Source: G016756615 sp035556195
Lineage (GTDB): Bacteria; Pseudomonadota; Alphaproteobacteria; Rhizobiales; Rhizobiaceae
Direction: 5' to 3'
Assembly: GCA_035556195.1 (NCBI GenBank)
Contig: DATMFK010000061.1
Location: 1 to 64,000 of the forward strand
DNA length: 64,000 bases
The translations under genes and the position numbers were made by a program. The stretch's first letter is position 1. Each line of letters begins with the position of its first letter. A model generated the notes under the pieces. The model saw only the letters and a program-made list of their open reading frames with translations, ran no database searches and was not told where the DNA came from. This document shows positions 1 to 8,575 of the stretch, one piece after another.

Positions 1-367
1 CGGGCGCCGAACCGATGCGCCGTCCTTTCTTCTCCGCGCGCTTCTTGAGATCGAGCCCCTCCTTCACCGAGAGAACGAACGGCTTCTCCGAATAGACATG
101 CTTGCCGGCGTCGAGAATGTCCTTCGACACCTCGTAGTGAACGGCGGGAATGGTGAGATTCACGACGATGTCGATATCGTCGGCCTGCAGCAATTCGTCC
201 ACCGTCATCGCGCGCAGCTTGTATTCCGCCGCGCGTGCCTGGGCGGCATTCATGTCGATATCCGCGCAGGCGCGCATTTCGATGCCACGGAACATCGGCG
301 CCAGTCGAAAATAGGTCGCCGAGATATTGCCGCAGCCGATGACCCCGACCCCGAGTTTCTTCGCCAT
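1..367 (-). CDS. Gfo/Idh/MocA-family sugar dehydrogenase (partial, N-terminal 122 residues)
   Basis: NAD(P)-dependent oxidoreductase of the Gfo/Idh/MocA family, which oxidises sugars, inositols or glycosides. Only the first 122 residues are in the window; the gene runs off the left edge. Visible are the Rossmann motif GCGN at residues 11-14, an acidic residue ending the second strand (ADID, about 35-38) and the family hallmark EKP at 94-96, whose Lys is the conserved active-site residue. The ATG is preceded by a GGAGG-like site. It is the last gene of the ABC transporter/isomerase operon and lies behind a large intergenic palindrome. An isomerase/epimerase next to a Gfo/Idh enzyme fits catabolism of an imported sugar or glycoside. 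The substrate cannot be read from the sequence. Confidence 0.88.
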   Translation of the reverse strand, partial: MAKKLGVGVIGCGNISATYFRLAPMFRGIEMRACADIDMNAAQARAAEYKLRAMTVDELLQADDIDIVVNLTIPAVHYEVSKDILDAGKHVYSEKPFVLSVKEGLDLKKRAEKKGRRIGSAP

Positions 368-409
368 ATGATGGAGGCCTCCCAAAGAGATTTCGGAACA
401 GTGTCCCCC

Positions 410-496
410 GGTTTTCCGACTGAAAACCTGCGGGAACAAAAGGAACTAAGTAGGCTTGCGTGGGCAAAGCCACGCAAGCCTACTTAGAAGGTTTTC
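410..496. repeat. nested intergenic palindrome with competing arms
   Basis: CTAAGTAGGCTTGCGTGG at 446-463 is repeated exactly inverted at 470-487 around a 6-base loop (GCAAAG), giving an 18-bp perfect stem. An outer arm GAAAACCT (422-429) matches AGGTTTTC (489-496). The same GAAAACC can instead pair with GGTTTTC at 410-416. The stop codon of the isomerase gene (484-486) lies inside the right arm. No T-run follows, so a simple intrinsic terminator is not obvious. Confidence 0.85.
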
Positions 497-1230
497 GCAG
501 CAGCGATCGAACGAGCTGCGAAGCGCTCGAGATCGCTCGGATTATCGTGTTCCATGACGTAATAGGCGGCGCGCGTCTGCTGGCGAAGCGCCTTGTAGAT
601 CGCAGGCCAGTCGATCGTGCCGTGGCCGACGTCGGCCCAGCCGTCCTCGTTCACCGCCTCGCCCTTCGGGGCGATGTCCTTGACGTGGACCGCGACGATC
701 CGGGACGCATAGGCCCCGATCCACTTCAGCGGGTCGGCGCCACCACGGACCACCCAGGCGACGTCCATCTCCCAGCCGATCGCGGGCGCGGCATCGAGAA
801 TGTGCCTCTGGGGGGTCGAACCGTCGGCGAGCGGCTTGAACTCGAAATCGTGATTGTGCCAGGCAAAACCGAAGCCGGCCTTGGCCGCGGCGTCGCCGAC
901 CTTGGCCAGCCGCTTGCCGAAGGCCTGCCAGCCGGCGGGGTCGCTCGGGCGCTGGTCCGGCATCAGAAAAGGGCAGACGAGAAGCTTCACGCCGAGCGTT
1001 TCGGCCGTCCTGCGGGCGCTGTCGAAGTCGCTTTCCAGCACGTCTATGGAGAAATGCGCGGTCGGCATGGCAAGGCCATGGCGGTCGAGTTGGGCGCGGA
1101 ACGCCTTGGGGTCCTCGTAAACGGCGCCGAAGCCTTCGACTTGCCTGTAGCCCAGTCTCGCCACTGTCTGGAGGACATCGCTCCAAGGCTGAAAATTACG
1201 CGCACTGTAAAGCTGAAATGACCAGTCCAT
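484..1230 (-). CDS. sugar phosphate isomerase/epimerase (xylose isomerase-like TIM barrel)
   Basis: A 248-residue enzyme of the AP-endonuclease-2/xylose-isomerase-like TIM-barrel family. Members bind one divalent metal and isomerise or epimerise keto sugars, or dehydrate 3-keto sugars and inosose. Likely metal and active-site residues are in HNHDFE (125-130), EMD (154-156), HVKD (182-185) and EHDN (227-230). There is no signal peptide, so it is cytoplasmic. It lies 32 bp downstream of the ABC ATPase and upstream of a Gfo/Idh dehydrogenase, a pairing common in rhizobial sugar operons. The exact substrate is unknown. The start ATG has a GGAAG site about 9 bases upstream. Confidence 0.88.
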   Translation of the reverse strand: MDWSFQLYSARNFQPWSDVLQTVARLGYRQVEGFGAVYEDPKAFRAQLDRHGLAMPTAHFSIDVLESDFDSARRTAETLGVKLLVCPFLMPDQRPSDPAGWQAFGKRLAKVGDAAAKAGFGFAWHNHDFEFKPLADGSTPQRHILDAAPAIGWEMDVAWVVRGGADPLKWIGAYASRIVAVHVKDIAPKGEAVNEDGWADVGHGTIDWPAIYKALRQQTRAAYYVMEHDNPSDLERFAARSIAAAKTF

Positions 1231-1262
1231 CGTCGCTTCTTCCGCTTGTGGTTTGAGTTTTC

Positions 1263-2348
1263 TCAGAGCCTGTCGCCCGTATCGGCATCGAACAGGGACG
1301 CACGGCCGGGGTCGAATCCTATCCGCACCTTGTCGCCGACATGGAGGTGGCGTTCGGCATCGACCCTGAACGACAGCGGCTGGCCGCCGAGCTTCGTCCA
1401 GACCAGCGTGTCCGAGCCCATCGGTTCGACGATCTCGACCTCGACTTCCTCCGTGAAGGGATAGGCTTTACCGTTGTCGCCAAAACCGATGTGCTCGGGC
1501 CTCACGCCGAGCGTCGCGCCGCCGCTGGGCAGGGCTTGCCCGGCGAAACGATAGCGGTCGAGCGGCACCGAGACGCCGCCGACGCGGAACACCGGCGCGG
1601 CGCCCCGCTCCAACTTGCCCTCGATGAAATTCATGCCCGGCGAGCCGATGAAACCGGCGACATAGCGGTTCACGGGATTGTTGTAGATCGTGTGCGGCGT
1701 ATCGAGTTGCTGGATCGCCCCGCCCTTCATGACCGCTATGCGGTCGGCCAGCGTCAGCGCCTCGATCTGGTCGTGCGTCACATAGATCATCGTGTTGCCG
1801 AGGCGCTGGTGAAGGCGCTTGATCTCGACACGCAACTCCGATCGGAGCTTGGCATCGAGATTGGACAGGGGCTCGTCGAAAAGGAAGACGTCGACATCGC
1901 GCACCAGGGCCCGGCCGATCGCCACACGCTGCCGCTGGCCGCCGGAAAGGGCCGATGGCTTTCTCTGGAGCAGCGGCTGGATCTGCAGGATCTCGGATGC
2001 CTTGGCGACGCGCCGGGCGATCTCGTCCTTGGGCAGTCCGGCGTTCTTCAGCCCGAAGGAGAGATTGCCCTCCACCGTCATCTGCGGATAGAGCGCATAG
2101 GACTGGAAGACCATGCCGATGCCGCGATCCTTGGGCTCCTCCCAGGTGACGTTCCGCCCTTTGATGAAGATCTGGCCCCCGGAGACGTCGAGCAGGCCGG
2201 CGATGCAGTTGAGCAATGTCGATTTCCCGCAGCCCGAAGGTCCGAGCAGCACGAGGAATTCGCCCTCCGGAATCTCGAGATCCAGGGACTTCAACACCTC
2301 GACCGTGCCGAAGTTCAACGAGACATCCTTGATCATGACGCTCGTCAT
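1263..2348 (-). CDS. sugar ABC transporter ATP-binding protein (UgpC/MsmK type)
   Basis: A 361-residue ATPase that powers the importer encoded just upstream. Walker A GPSGCGKST is at 36-44, the signature LSGGQ at 134-138 and Walker B LFDEP at 156-160, followed by the D-loop and switch His (YVTHDQIEA). The C-terminal third is a TOBE/MalK-like regulatory domain (GVRPEHIGF). Length and domain order match the CUT1 sugar ATPases such as UgpC and MsmK. The start lies 4 bases after the preceding permease stop, so translational coupling is likely. A second ATG four codons later is also possible. Confidence 0.95.
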   Translation of the reverse strand: MTSVMIKDVSLNFGTVEVLKSLDLEIPEGEFLVLLGPSGCGKSTLLNCIAGLLDVSGGQIFIKGRNVTWEEPKDRGIGMVFQSYALYPQMTVEGNLSFGLKNAGLPKDEIARRVAKASEILQIQPLLQRKPSALSGGQRQRVAIGRALVRDVDVFLFDEPLSNLDAKLRSELRVEIKRLHQRLGNTMIYVTHDQIEALTLADRIAVMKGGAIQQLDTPHTIYNNPVNRYVAGFIGSPGMNFIEGKLERGAAPVFRVGGVSVPLDRYRFAGQALPSGGATLGVRPEHIGFGDNGKAYPFTEEVEVEIVEPMGSDTLVWTKLGGQPLSFRVDAERHLHVGDKVRIGFDPGRASLFDADTGDRL

Positions 2349-2352
2349 CGGC

Positions 2353-3291
2353 TCAGCCTTTCACCGCGCCCGCGGCGATACCGCGCACGAACAATTTGCC
2401 GGAAATGAAGTAGATCACCAGCGGGACAAGCCCGGTGAGCAAGGTCGCCGCCATGTTGACGTTGTATTCCTTCACCCCTTGCACCGAGTTGACGATATTG
2501 TTGAGCTGGACAGTCATCGGATAGACATCGGGTCGCGTGTAGACGACGCCGAACAGGAAATCGTTCCAGATGCCGGTGACCTGCAGGATGATCGCCACCA
2601 CGAAGATGGGCAGCGACATAGGCAGCATGATCTTGAGATAGATCGCCCAGAAGCCGGCGCCATCGACACGGGCGGCCTTGAACAGCTCTTCCGGCAATGA
2701 CGCGAAGTAATTGCGGAAGAGCAGCGTCAGGATCGGCATGCCGAAGATCGTGTGCACGATGACGAGGCCGGTCAGCGTGCCGTAGAAACCGATCTCCCGC
2801 AGGATGATGACGATCGGATAGAGCATCACCTGATAGGGAATGAAGGCGCCGATGATCAGGATGGTGAAGAATATCTCGGCACCCCTGAAGCGCCAGTTGG
2901 CGAGCGCGTAGCCGTTGACCGATGCGACCGCTATGGAGAGCACGACACTCGGCACGGTGATACGGACGGAGTTCCAGAAGCCGCGCGACAGGCCGTCGCA
3001 ATTCAACCCTGTGCAAGCTTGCGACCACGCCTTGATCCACGGCTCGACGGTTATCTCGAGGGGCGGAGAGAAGATGTTTCCCATCCGGATCTCGGGCATG
3101 CCCTTCAGCGAGGTGACGACCATCACGTAGAGCGGCAGGAGATAGTAGAGGGCGACGACGATCAGCGTGCCGTAGAGCATGATGTTGCGGGCGGAAAGTG
3201 CTCGCCGCGGTTTGGGCCCGTAAGGTCCAGATACGGCTCGTGCCGGCGCTTCTACGGAAACCGGGCGATCAAGGACGGCGGCATCAGCCAT
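2353..3291 (-). CDS. sugar ABC transporter permease (MalG type)
   Basis: A 312-residue inner-membrane permease with about six hydrophobic segments. The first spans residues about 33-58 after a proline-rich cytoplasmic N-terminus. The EAA coupling loop reads EELFKAARVDGAGFW and contacts the ATPase; its position near the C-terminus is typical of MalG-type CUT1 permeases. The ATG overlaps the end of the other permease gene by 8 bp, so the two subunits are probably translationally coupled. Substrate unknown. Confidence 0.94.
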   Translation of the reverse strand: MADAAVLDRPVSVEAPARAVSGPYGPKPRRALSARNIMLYGTLIVVALYYLLPLYVMVVTSLKGMPEIRMGNIFSPPLEITVEPWIKAWSQACTGLNCDGLSRGFWNSVRITVPSVVLSIAVASVNGYALANWRFRGAEIFFTILIIGAFIPYQVMLYPIVIILREIGFYGTLTGLVIVHTIFGMPILTLLFRNYFASLPEELFKAARVDGAGFWAIYLKIMLPMSLPIFVVAIILQVTGIWNDFLFGVVYTRPDVYPMTVQLNNIVNSVQGVKEYNVNMAATLLTGLVPLVIYFISGKLFVRGIAAGAVKG

Positions 3292-4186
3292 GACGACGCC
3301 CCCTTCCGAATTCCAGATAAGCCCAGGGCACCACGACGATGATCACGCTGAGCAGCATCATCGTCGAGGCCGCGAAGCCCTGGCCCAGATTCTGGGCGAG
3401 GAACATGTAGTCGTAGACGTATTTCGCAGGGACTTCGGAAGCGATCCCCGGTCCGCCGCTCGTCTGCGCGACGACGAGATCGTAGACCTTGACGATTGCG
3501 GCTGCGATGATGACCAGCGTCGTGACGAAGACGGGGCGCATCATCGGGATAATCACGAACAGATAGGTCTTCCACATGGGAATGCCGTCGACACGCGCGG
3601 CCTTCCAGATGTCCTCGTCGATGCCGCGAAGGCCGGCGAGCATCAGGCACATGACAAGGCCCGTGCCCTGCCAGAGCGCGGCGATGACGATGCCGTAGAT
3701 GACGATTCTTGCATCGTAGAGCGGGTCGAAGGTGAAGCTCTCCCAGCCGAGACTGCGCACCACGCCCTGGACACCGAAGTCGGGATTGAGCAGCCATTGC
3801 CAGACGAGGCCGGTCACGATGAAGGAAAGCGCGAAGGGATAGAGGAAGATCGTCCGGAAGGTGTCTTCGAAACGGATCTTCTGGTCGAGGAGCGCGGCGA
3901 GTACGAAGCCGATGACCAGCGAGAAGACAAGGGTCAAGACACCGTAGATCGCCAGGTTCTCGATGGCGACCTGCCAACGCGGCGCCGCCCACAGGCGGTC
4001 GTACTGCGTGAGCCCTACGAAATTGAGGCGCGGCAGCAGCTTGGAATTGGTGAAGGAATAAAGCACGGTCCAGGCGGTGCCGCCGGCGAAGACGACGACC
4101 GCCGTGAGGATCATCGGCACGGATGCGATCTTGGCGCTCAGGTTCCTGAAAAGCTGGCTTGGACGCCTTGCTTGATTTTCGCTCAT
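3284..4186 (-). CDS. sugar ABC transporter permease (MalF type)
   Basis: A 300-residue inner-membrane permease, partner of the MalG-type subunit. Its EAA loop is EDIWKAARVDGIPMW. I chose the ATG at 4186 (protein starting MSENQARRP) because AAAGGG lies 9 bases upstream; an in-frame ATG at 4210 would add eight residues but has a weaker ribosome site. It is separated from the upstream binding-protein gene by 147 bp that hold a hairpin, which is typical where the binding protein is made in excess over the membrane subunits. Confidence 0.93.
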   Translation of the reverse strand: MSENQARRPSQLFRNLSAKIASVPMILTAVVVFAGGTAWTVLYSFTNSKLLPRLNFVGLTQYDRLWAAPRWQVAIENLAIYGVLTLVFSLVIGFVLAALLDQKIRFEDTFRTIFLYPFALSFIVTGLVWQWLLNPDFGVQGVVRSLGWESFTFDPLYDARIVIYGIVIAALWQGTGLVMCLMLAGLRGIDEDIWKAARVDGIPMWKTYLFVIIPMMRPVFVTTLVIIAAAIVKVYDLVVAQTSGGPGIASEVPAKYVYDYMFLAQNLGQGFAASTMMLLSVIIVVVPWAYLEFGRGRRHG

Positions 4187-4227
4187 CTCGATCGACCCTT
4201 TCCCACGCATTCAGGTCCGGACGGATC

Positions 4228-4251
4228 GGCCGCCTCGCTGGAGCGGCGGTC
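4228..4251 (-). promoter_or_regulatory. intercistronic hairpin between binding-protein and permease genes
   Basis: GGCCGCC (4228-4234) and GGCGGTC (4245-4251) form a 7-bp stem with one G-U pair and a 10-base loop. There is no T-run. It may protect the 3' end of the binding-protein message or partly terminate transcription before the permease genes. Function is inferred only from position. Confidence 0.4.
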
Positions 4252-4333
4252 TCTCGAAGGATCGACGCCGCCCAGCTATCCAGAAGCGCGACCCGAAACC
4301 GTTGTCGGCTCGGGTCGGACGCTCGGGAAAAGG

Positions 4334-5566
4334 TCAGTCCGCCGCCGCGATGATGTCGGCGAAACGCTTCTGCGCGTCCTCCGGGGTCAGGCTCGGAGTG
4401 GCGAAGAACTCGGCGAAGAGGTCCTCGATCTGCTTCGTGGTGTCGGCGGAAACAAGCTGGTCGGCACTCTGGATCACGTTGCCCTTGGCAAGGATGTCGA
4501 GGCCCTTCTTCATGCAGTCATTGGCGGTGGCGAGATCGACGTCGCCTCGTACCGGCAGCGAACCCTTCTTGAGGTTGAACGCGACCTGCGTCTTCGGGTC
4601 GAGCAAGGTCGTGGCCAGCACCTCCTGCGCTTTGGACTTTGCTTCATCCTTCAGCAGCGGAAAATAGAAGGCGTCGCCATTGGTCGAGAGAATTTCGTTC
4701 ACACCCAGGCCGGGCAGGCAGGTGTAGTCCTTCCCCGCCACCTGGCCGGCCACCTGAAACTCGCCTTGCGCCCAGTCGCCCATGATCTGGCCGCCGGCCT
4801 TGCCGGTGATGACCATGTTGGTCGCCTGGTTCCAGTCCTGGACATTGGTGTTCTTCGACATGGCGCGAGCGTCGTTGGCGGCCTTGAAGACCTTGGCGAC
4901 TTCCGGACCGGCGGCGACTTCGGCGTCCTTGTCCGAATAGACCTTGAGGAAAGTGTCCTTGCCGCCGATCGCGATCATCAGCACGGCGAAGGCGCCGCTG
5001 GCCTGCCAGGGCTGGCCGCCGACCGCGAGCGGCACCTTGCCGGCCTTCTCGAGCGCCGGAGCGGCCGCAACGAATTCGTCCCAATTCTTCGGCACCGGCA
5101 CACCGGCCTCTTCGAAGGCCTTGTTGGAGAGCCATAGCCACTGCCAGGAATGGATGTTCACCGGGGCGCAATAGATCTTGCCGTCGATGGTGCAACTGTC
5201 GAGCAAGCTCTTCGGCCGGATGATCTCCGTCCACTTCTCCTTCGTGGCTACGTCGGTGAGATCACGCATCAGCCCGGCCTGGACGAGTTCCTCCGCCTGA
5301 CGGCCGTGATTGAATTGCGTGGCGCCCATCGGATCGCCGCCGGTGATGCGGCTGATCATGATCGGCCGCGCCGTGCCGCCCGAACCGGCGATGGCTCCGT
5401 CGACCCATTTGTTGCCGGTCGCGTCGAAAGCCTTGGCGAGTTCCGCGACGGCGGCAGCCTCGCCGCCAGACGTCCACCAATGGGTGACTTCAAGATCGGT
5501 CGCGTTCGCAAGGCTCGCCGAGGCAAGTAGAGTCGAGGCCGCAATAAGTGCCTTGAAAGACTTCAT
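4334..5566 (-). CDS. sugar ABC transporter substrate-binding protein
   Basis: A 410-residue periplasmic solute-binding protein of the CUT1 (family 1) type. It has a Sec signal peptide of about 22 residues ending in ANA before TDLEVTHWW. Such proteins capture a mono- or oligosaccharide and hand it to the two permeases encoded downstream. Two cysteine-containing segments (DSCTIDGKIYCAP and the later DYTCLPG region) fit a disulfide-bearing family member. It is the first gene of the operon, behind the promoter and operator at 5673-5719. The ligand cannot be predicted from the sequence; related proteins are often annotated for glucose, mannose or similar sugars. Confidence 0.93.
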   Translation of the reverse strand: MKSFKALIAASTLLASASLANATDLEVTHWWTSGGEAAAVAELAKAFDATGNKWVDGAIAGSGGTARPIMISRITGGDPMGATQFNHGRQAEELVQAGLMRDLTDVATKEKWTEIIRPKSLLDSCTIDGKIYCAPVNIHSWQWLWLSNKAFEEAGVPVPKNWDEFVAAAPALEKAGKVPLAVGGQPWQASGAFAVLMIAIGGKDTFLKVYSDKDAEVAAGPEVAKVFKAANDARAMSKNTNVQDWNQATNMVITGKAGGQIMGDWAQGEFQVAGQVAGKDYTCLPGLGVNEILSTNGDAFYFPLLKDEAKSKAQEVLATTLLDPKTQVAFNLKKGSLPVRGDVDLATANDCMKKGLDILAKGNVIQSADQLVSADTTKQIEDLFAEFFATPSLTPEDAQKRFADIIAAAD

Positions 5567-5894
5567 GATTTCCTCCCGTTAGCCCGCCGCTCCTACGACA
5601 GGCGTTCAACTCGATCCATCGGCCTCCTATTCCGAGGGATCAAACGATCGACTGTATTCCGCTATTGGGCGGTGCAATCGATTACATTTATTTTGACTTC
5701 CGAAAAAAAGGATTGTCAAGCCAAATCGGCGCAACCGCTGGCCTGGCGCAACACGGTCCGCCTCGGGAGACGCGCCGGCCCAAGCGGAACGACGCCTGCA
5801 TATGAGTACGGCCGCACCGAGGGTCTCGGGCCGGCCGCTCCATATCCTTGTTTTGACACCGGATTCAGCTTCAGCCGAGCCGGACGCCCCGATC
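5567..5894. other. 328-bp intergenic region between gnd and the sugar ABC operon
   Basis: Both flanking genes are on the minus strand: the 3' end of gnd is on the right and the start of the binding-protein gene on the left. The left half holds the promoter and operator described at 5673-5719. The right half (about 5720-5894) is GC-rich and I see no convincing gene or terminator in it. Confidence 0.6.
5673..5719 (-). promoter_or_regulatory. promoter with LacI-type operator for the sugar ABC operon
   Basis: On the minus strand a consensus -35 TTGACA (5719-5714) is followed after 18 bases by CAAAAT (5695-5690). Immediately downstream is TGTAATCGATTGCA (5686-5673), a near-perfect 14-bp palindrome with a central CG, the form typical of LacI/GalR-family operators. 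Its place just after the -10 fits repression relieved by a sugar. No LacI-type gene is in the window, so the regulator lies elsewhere or the reading is wrong. Confidence 0.6.
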
Positions 5895-7310
5895 TCAGCT
5901 CGCCCAAGGTCCGTGGAAGGCGCCGCTCGCGTCGATACGTTCGAAACCATGGGCGCCGAAGAAATCGCGCTGAGCCTGGATGAGGTTGGATGTTCCTCTG
6001 CCCTGTCGATAGGCGTCGAAATAGGCAAGCGCGGAGGAGAGCGCGGGCACGGGAAGCCCGGCCTCGGCGGCGCGCGCGACGACGCGGCGCAAGGACGGAT
6101 GGGCCTCGTTCATCATCTCCACGAAGGCGGGCGCCATCAGGAGATTGGCCACCGAGCCGCTGGTGGCGAACGCCTCGGCAAGGCGCCCGAGGAATTGCGA
6201 GCGGATGATGCAGCCTGCGCGCCAGATCTTGGCGATGACGGGGAGCGGCAGGTTCCAGCCGAACTCCTTGGAAGCGGCGGCCATGACCGCGAAACCTTGC
6301 GCATAGGCCGCTATCTTGCCGGCGAACAGGGCAAGCTCGAGATCAGCGATAAGGCTCGCGCGGTCGCCGTCGAGCTGCCGTCGACCCGTGGCGAAAACCT
6401 GTTCCGCGGCGAGCCGCTCGTCCTTCATCGAGGACAGCACGCGCGCCGCCACGGCCGCCTCGATGGCCGTCGCCGGAACTCCGAGCGTCTGAGCCTCGAT
6501 CACCGACCATTTGCCCGTTCCCTTCTGGCCGGCCCGGTCTAGAATGATGTCGACCATTGGCGATCCGGTCTTGGGATCGTCCGCCTCGAGAACCTTGGCC
6601 GTGATCTCGATCAGATAGGAGTTCAAGCGCCCGCGATTCCATCCCTCGAAGATCGGGGCGATGTCCTTGGCGGCCATGCCGAGCCCGTCGCGGAGAATTC
6701 CATAAATCTCCGCGATCATCTGCATGTCGGCATACTCGATGCCGTTATGGATGGTCTTGACGAAATGGCCGGCGCCGTCGGTGCCGAGCCAGGCGGCGCA
6801 AGGCTCTCCCTCGTACTTCGCGGAGATGGCGGTCAGCACATCCTCGACGCGCCGCCAGGATTCCTCGGTCCCGCCAACCATGATCGACGGCCCGTGGCGC
6901 GCACCTTCCTCACCGCCCGAAACGCCCATGCCGATAAACGTCAGGCCCGAGCCTTCGAGTTCGTGGAAGCGGCGCATGGTGTCGCGGAAATTCGCATTGC
7001 CCGCATCGATGATGATGTCGCCGGAGGAAAGCACGCGGCGCAGAAGCGCGATCTGCTCGTCGACTGCCTGGCCCGCCTGGACCATCAGGATGATCGGCCG
7101 AGGGGGCCGGATCGCATCCGCAAGCGCCTCGATCGTCCTGCAGGGAATGATCCTGTCCCTGAGTTCGCCGGCCTGCTCGACAAAGGCGTCCGTTCGCGAC
7201 GTCGTCCGGTTGAAGACCGCGATCCGGTGGCCCTTCTCGGCGATATTGAGCGCGAGATTGGATCCCATGACGCCAAGACCGATCAGGCCAATGTCGGCTT
7301 TTTCCACCAT
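5895..7310 (-). CDS. gnd: 6-phosphogluconate dehydrogenase, decarboxylating
   Basis: Oxidises 6-phosphogluconate to ribulose 5-phosphate, CO2 and NADPH (or NADH) in the oxidative pentose phosphate pathway. The N-terminal motif GLGVMGSNLALN is the nucleotide-binding site. The catalytic region with GMGVSGGEEGARHGPS and the lysine/histidine segment VKTIHNGIEY follow, then GQKGTGKW. The C-terminal tail has GRGTSNLIQAQRDFFGAH. Choosing the ATG at 7310 (MVEKADIG) gives 471 residues, close to the usual 468-470, with GGGAAAG just upstream; an upstream in-frame start would add 25 unmatched residues. No zwf or pgl gene is nearby. It sits between two sugar operons and may serve gluconate-type intermediates. 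Confidence 0.95.
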   Translation of the reverse strand: MVEKADIGLIGLGVMGSNLALNIAEKGHRIAVFNRTTSRTDAFVEQAGELRDRIIPCRTIEALADAIRPPRPIILMVQAGQAVDEQIALLRRVLSSGDIIIDAGNANFRDTMRRFHELEGSGLTFIGMGVSGGEEGARHGPSIMVGGTEESWRRVEDVLTAISAKYEGEPCAAWLGTDGAGHFVKTIHNGIEYADMQMIAEIYGILRDGLGMAAKDIAPIFEGWNRGRLNSYLIEITAKVLEADDPKTGSPMVDIILDRAGQKGTGKWSVIEAQTLGVPATAIEAAVAARVLSSMKDERLAAEQVFATGRRQLDGDRASLIADLELALFAGKIAAYAQGFAVMAAASKEFGWNLPLPVIAKIWRAGCIIRSQFLGRLAEAFATSGSVANLLMAPAFVEMMNEAHPSLRRVVARAAEAGLPVPALSSALAYFDAYRQGRGTSNLIQAQRDFFGAHGFERIDASGAFHGPWAS

Positions 7311-7432
7311 CTCGTCTTTCCCTTGGACCTTGTCGCTGATGCGTGCGGAGATGATCCGCCCCGGCGCGCCTTTCGTCAACCGCACCGATCGCGAGAGCGA
7401 TGCGGGTTCGTTTGAGGGATGTCGTTTGCCCC

Positions 7433-7451
7433 AAAACCGCTGCGCGGTCTT
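7433..7451 (-). terminator. possible intrinsic terminator after kdgF
   Basis: Read on the minus strand, AAGACCGC pairs with GCGGTTTT around a 3-base loop, 8 bp with one G-U pair. The T-run is inside the stem and GGGG follows, so strength is uncertain. It lies 12 bp past the kdgF stop, where the uronate operon would end. Confidence 0.4.
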
Positions 7452-7463
7452 AGGCGACAGACA

Positions 7464-7802
7464 CTATGCGGAGAGGAACTCCAGGCGCGCGGGCGTGAAG
7501 CTGTCGATGAGCCGGCCTTCCTCCAGCGCCCGGCAGCCATGGACCGCGCCCGAAGGCACGATGAAGCTCTGCCCGGCCTCGAGCACGGCGGTCTCGCCCG
7601 CGATCGTCACCTCGAAGACGCCTTCCGCCACATAGCTTGCTTGGATGTGCGGATGGCAATGAAGCGCCCCGACCGCTCCCCTCTCGAAGGCCACCTCGAC
7701 GATCATCAATTCATCGCTGTGGGTGAGCAGTCGCCGGCGCACGCCCGGCTCGGTCGGCGCCCAATCGTCATCCGAAGGCTTCACGAAATTAGAGCTTGCC
7801 AT
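7464..7802 (-). CDS. kdgF: KdgF-like cupin (unsaturated uronate linearisation)
   Basis: A 112-residue single-domain cupin. KdgF converts the 4,5-unsaturated uronate released from pectin, alginate or glycosaminoglycan-like polymers into its open-chain keto form, the substrate of KduI. Candidate metal ligands are H48, H50, Q54 and H88, matching the family's HxH...Q...H pattern. The start at 7802 gives the usual family length and lies 8 bp after kduD. Being the last gene of a kduI-kduD-kdgF order makes the KdgF role likely; small cupins are otherwise hard to assign by sequence alone. Confidence 0.85.
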   Translation of the reverse strand: MASSNFVKPSDDDWAPTEPGVRRRLLTHSDELMIVEVAFERGAVGALHCHPHIQASYVAEGVFEVTIAGETAVLEAGQSFIVPSGAVHGCRALEEGRLIDSFTPARLEFLSA

Positions 7803-7810
7803 GAACGCTC

Positions 7811-8575
7811 CTATCTGGCCAGCCAGCCGCCGTCGACCGGGAAGATCGCGCCGTGCACGTAGTCCGAAGCCGCGCTGGCGAGGAAGACCGCAGTACCGCC
7901 TATGTCCTCCGGCTTGCCCCAGTGTCCAGCCGGAATCCGCTTGAGGATTTCGCCGCTGCGCACGGGGTCCTCGCGCAATATCTTGGTGTTGTTGGTGATG
8001 ATGTAACCCGGCGCGATGGCATTGACGTTGATGCGCCGGGCAGCCCACTCGTTGGCGAGGATACGCGTCAGCCCCGCCAGGCCGCTTTTCGCCGCCGTAT
8101 AGGAAACGATGCGGATGCCGCCCTGGAAAGACAGCATGGAGGCGATGTTGATGATCTTGGCCGGCCGATCCTCCGCGAAAGCCTTCCGGGCCAAGGCCTG
8201 GCTCAGCATGAAGACGGATTTGAGATTGACGTCCATGACGTCGTCCCAGTCCGCCTCCGAGAAATCCACCGCGTCGCCGCGCCGGATGATGCCGGCATTG
8301 TTGACCAGGATGTCGATCGGGCCAAGCTCGTCCCAGTTCCGTTCGAGCATGGCTGCAGCGCCGACGGAATCGGCGAGATCGGCCATGACCGAGACGGCCT
8401 TTCCGCCATCGGCCTCGATGGCGTCGACGGTCTCGTCCATAGAGGAACGGCCGACTGCCAGGATCTCCGCGCCGGCTCGCGCAAGGTAAATCGCGATGCC
8501 TTGCCCGATTCCCGTATTGGCCCCGGTGACCAGTGCCCGGCGGCCAGCCAGGCTGAAGATGTCCAGTCCGCTCAT
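7811..8575 (-). CDS. kduD: 2-dehydro-3-deoxy-D-gluconate 5-dehydrogenase (KduD, SDR family)
   Basis: A classical short-chain dehydrogenase of 254 residues. KduD reduces 2,5-diketo-3-deoxygluconate to 2-keto-3-deoxygluconate (KDG). The cofactor motif TGANTGIG is at 17-24, NNAG at 92-95, and the catalytic triad is S146, Y159 and K163. The start overlaps the end of kduI by 4 bp (ATGA), so the two are coupled. KduI product to KduD substrate is the textbook order of the unsaturated-uronate pathway. The product KDG would need KdgK and KdgA, neither of which is in the window. Confidence 0.92.
   Translation of the reverse strand: MSGLDIFSLAGRRALVTGANTGIGQGIAIYLARAGAEILAVGRSSMDETVDAIEADGGKAVSVMADLADSVGAAAMLERNWDELGPIDILVNNAGIIRRGDAVDFSEADWDDVMDVNLKSVFMLSQALARKAFAEDRPAKIINIASMLSFQGGIRIVSYTAAKSGLAGLTRILANEWAARRINVNAIAPGYIITNNTKILREDPVRSGEILKRIPAGHWGKPEDIGGTAVFLASAASDYVHGAIFPVDGGWLAR

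Noticed and set aside
3290..5137. Long open frame on the plus strand opposite the sugar ABC permease and binding-protein genes
   Set aside because: It is antisense to clearly recognisable transporter genes, has no family features and is rich in His, Asp, Glu and Arg, as expected from the reverse complement of GC-rich codons.
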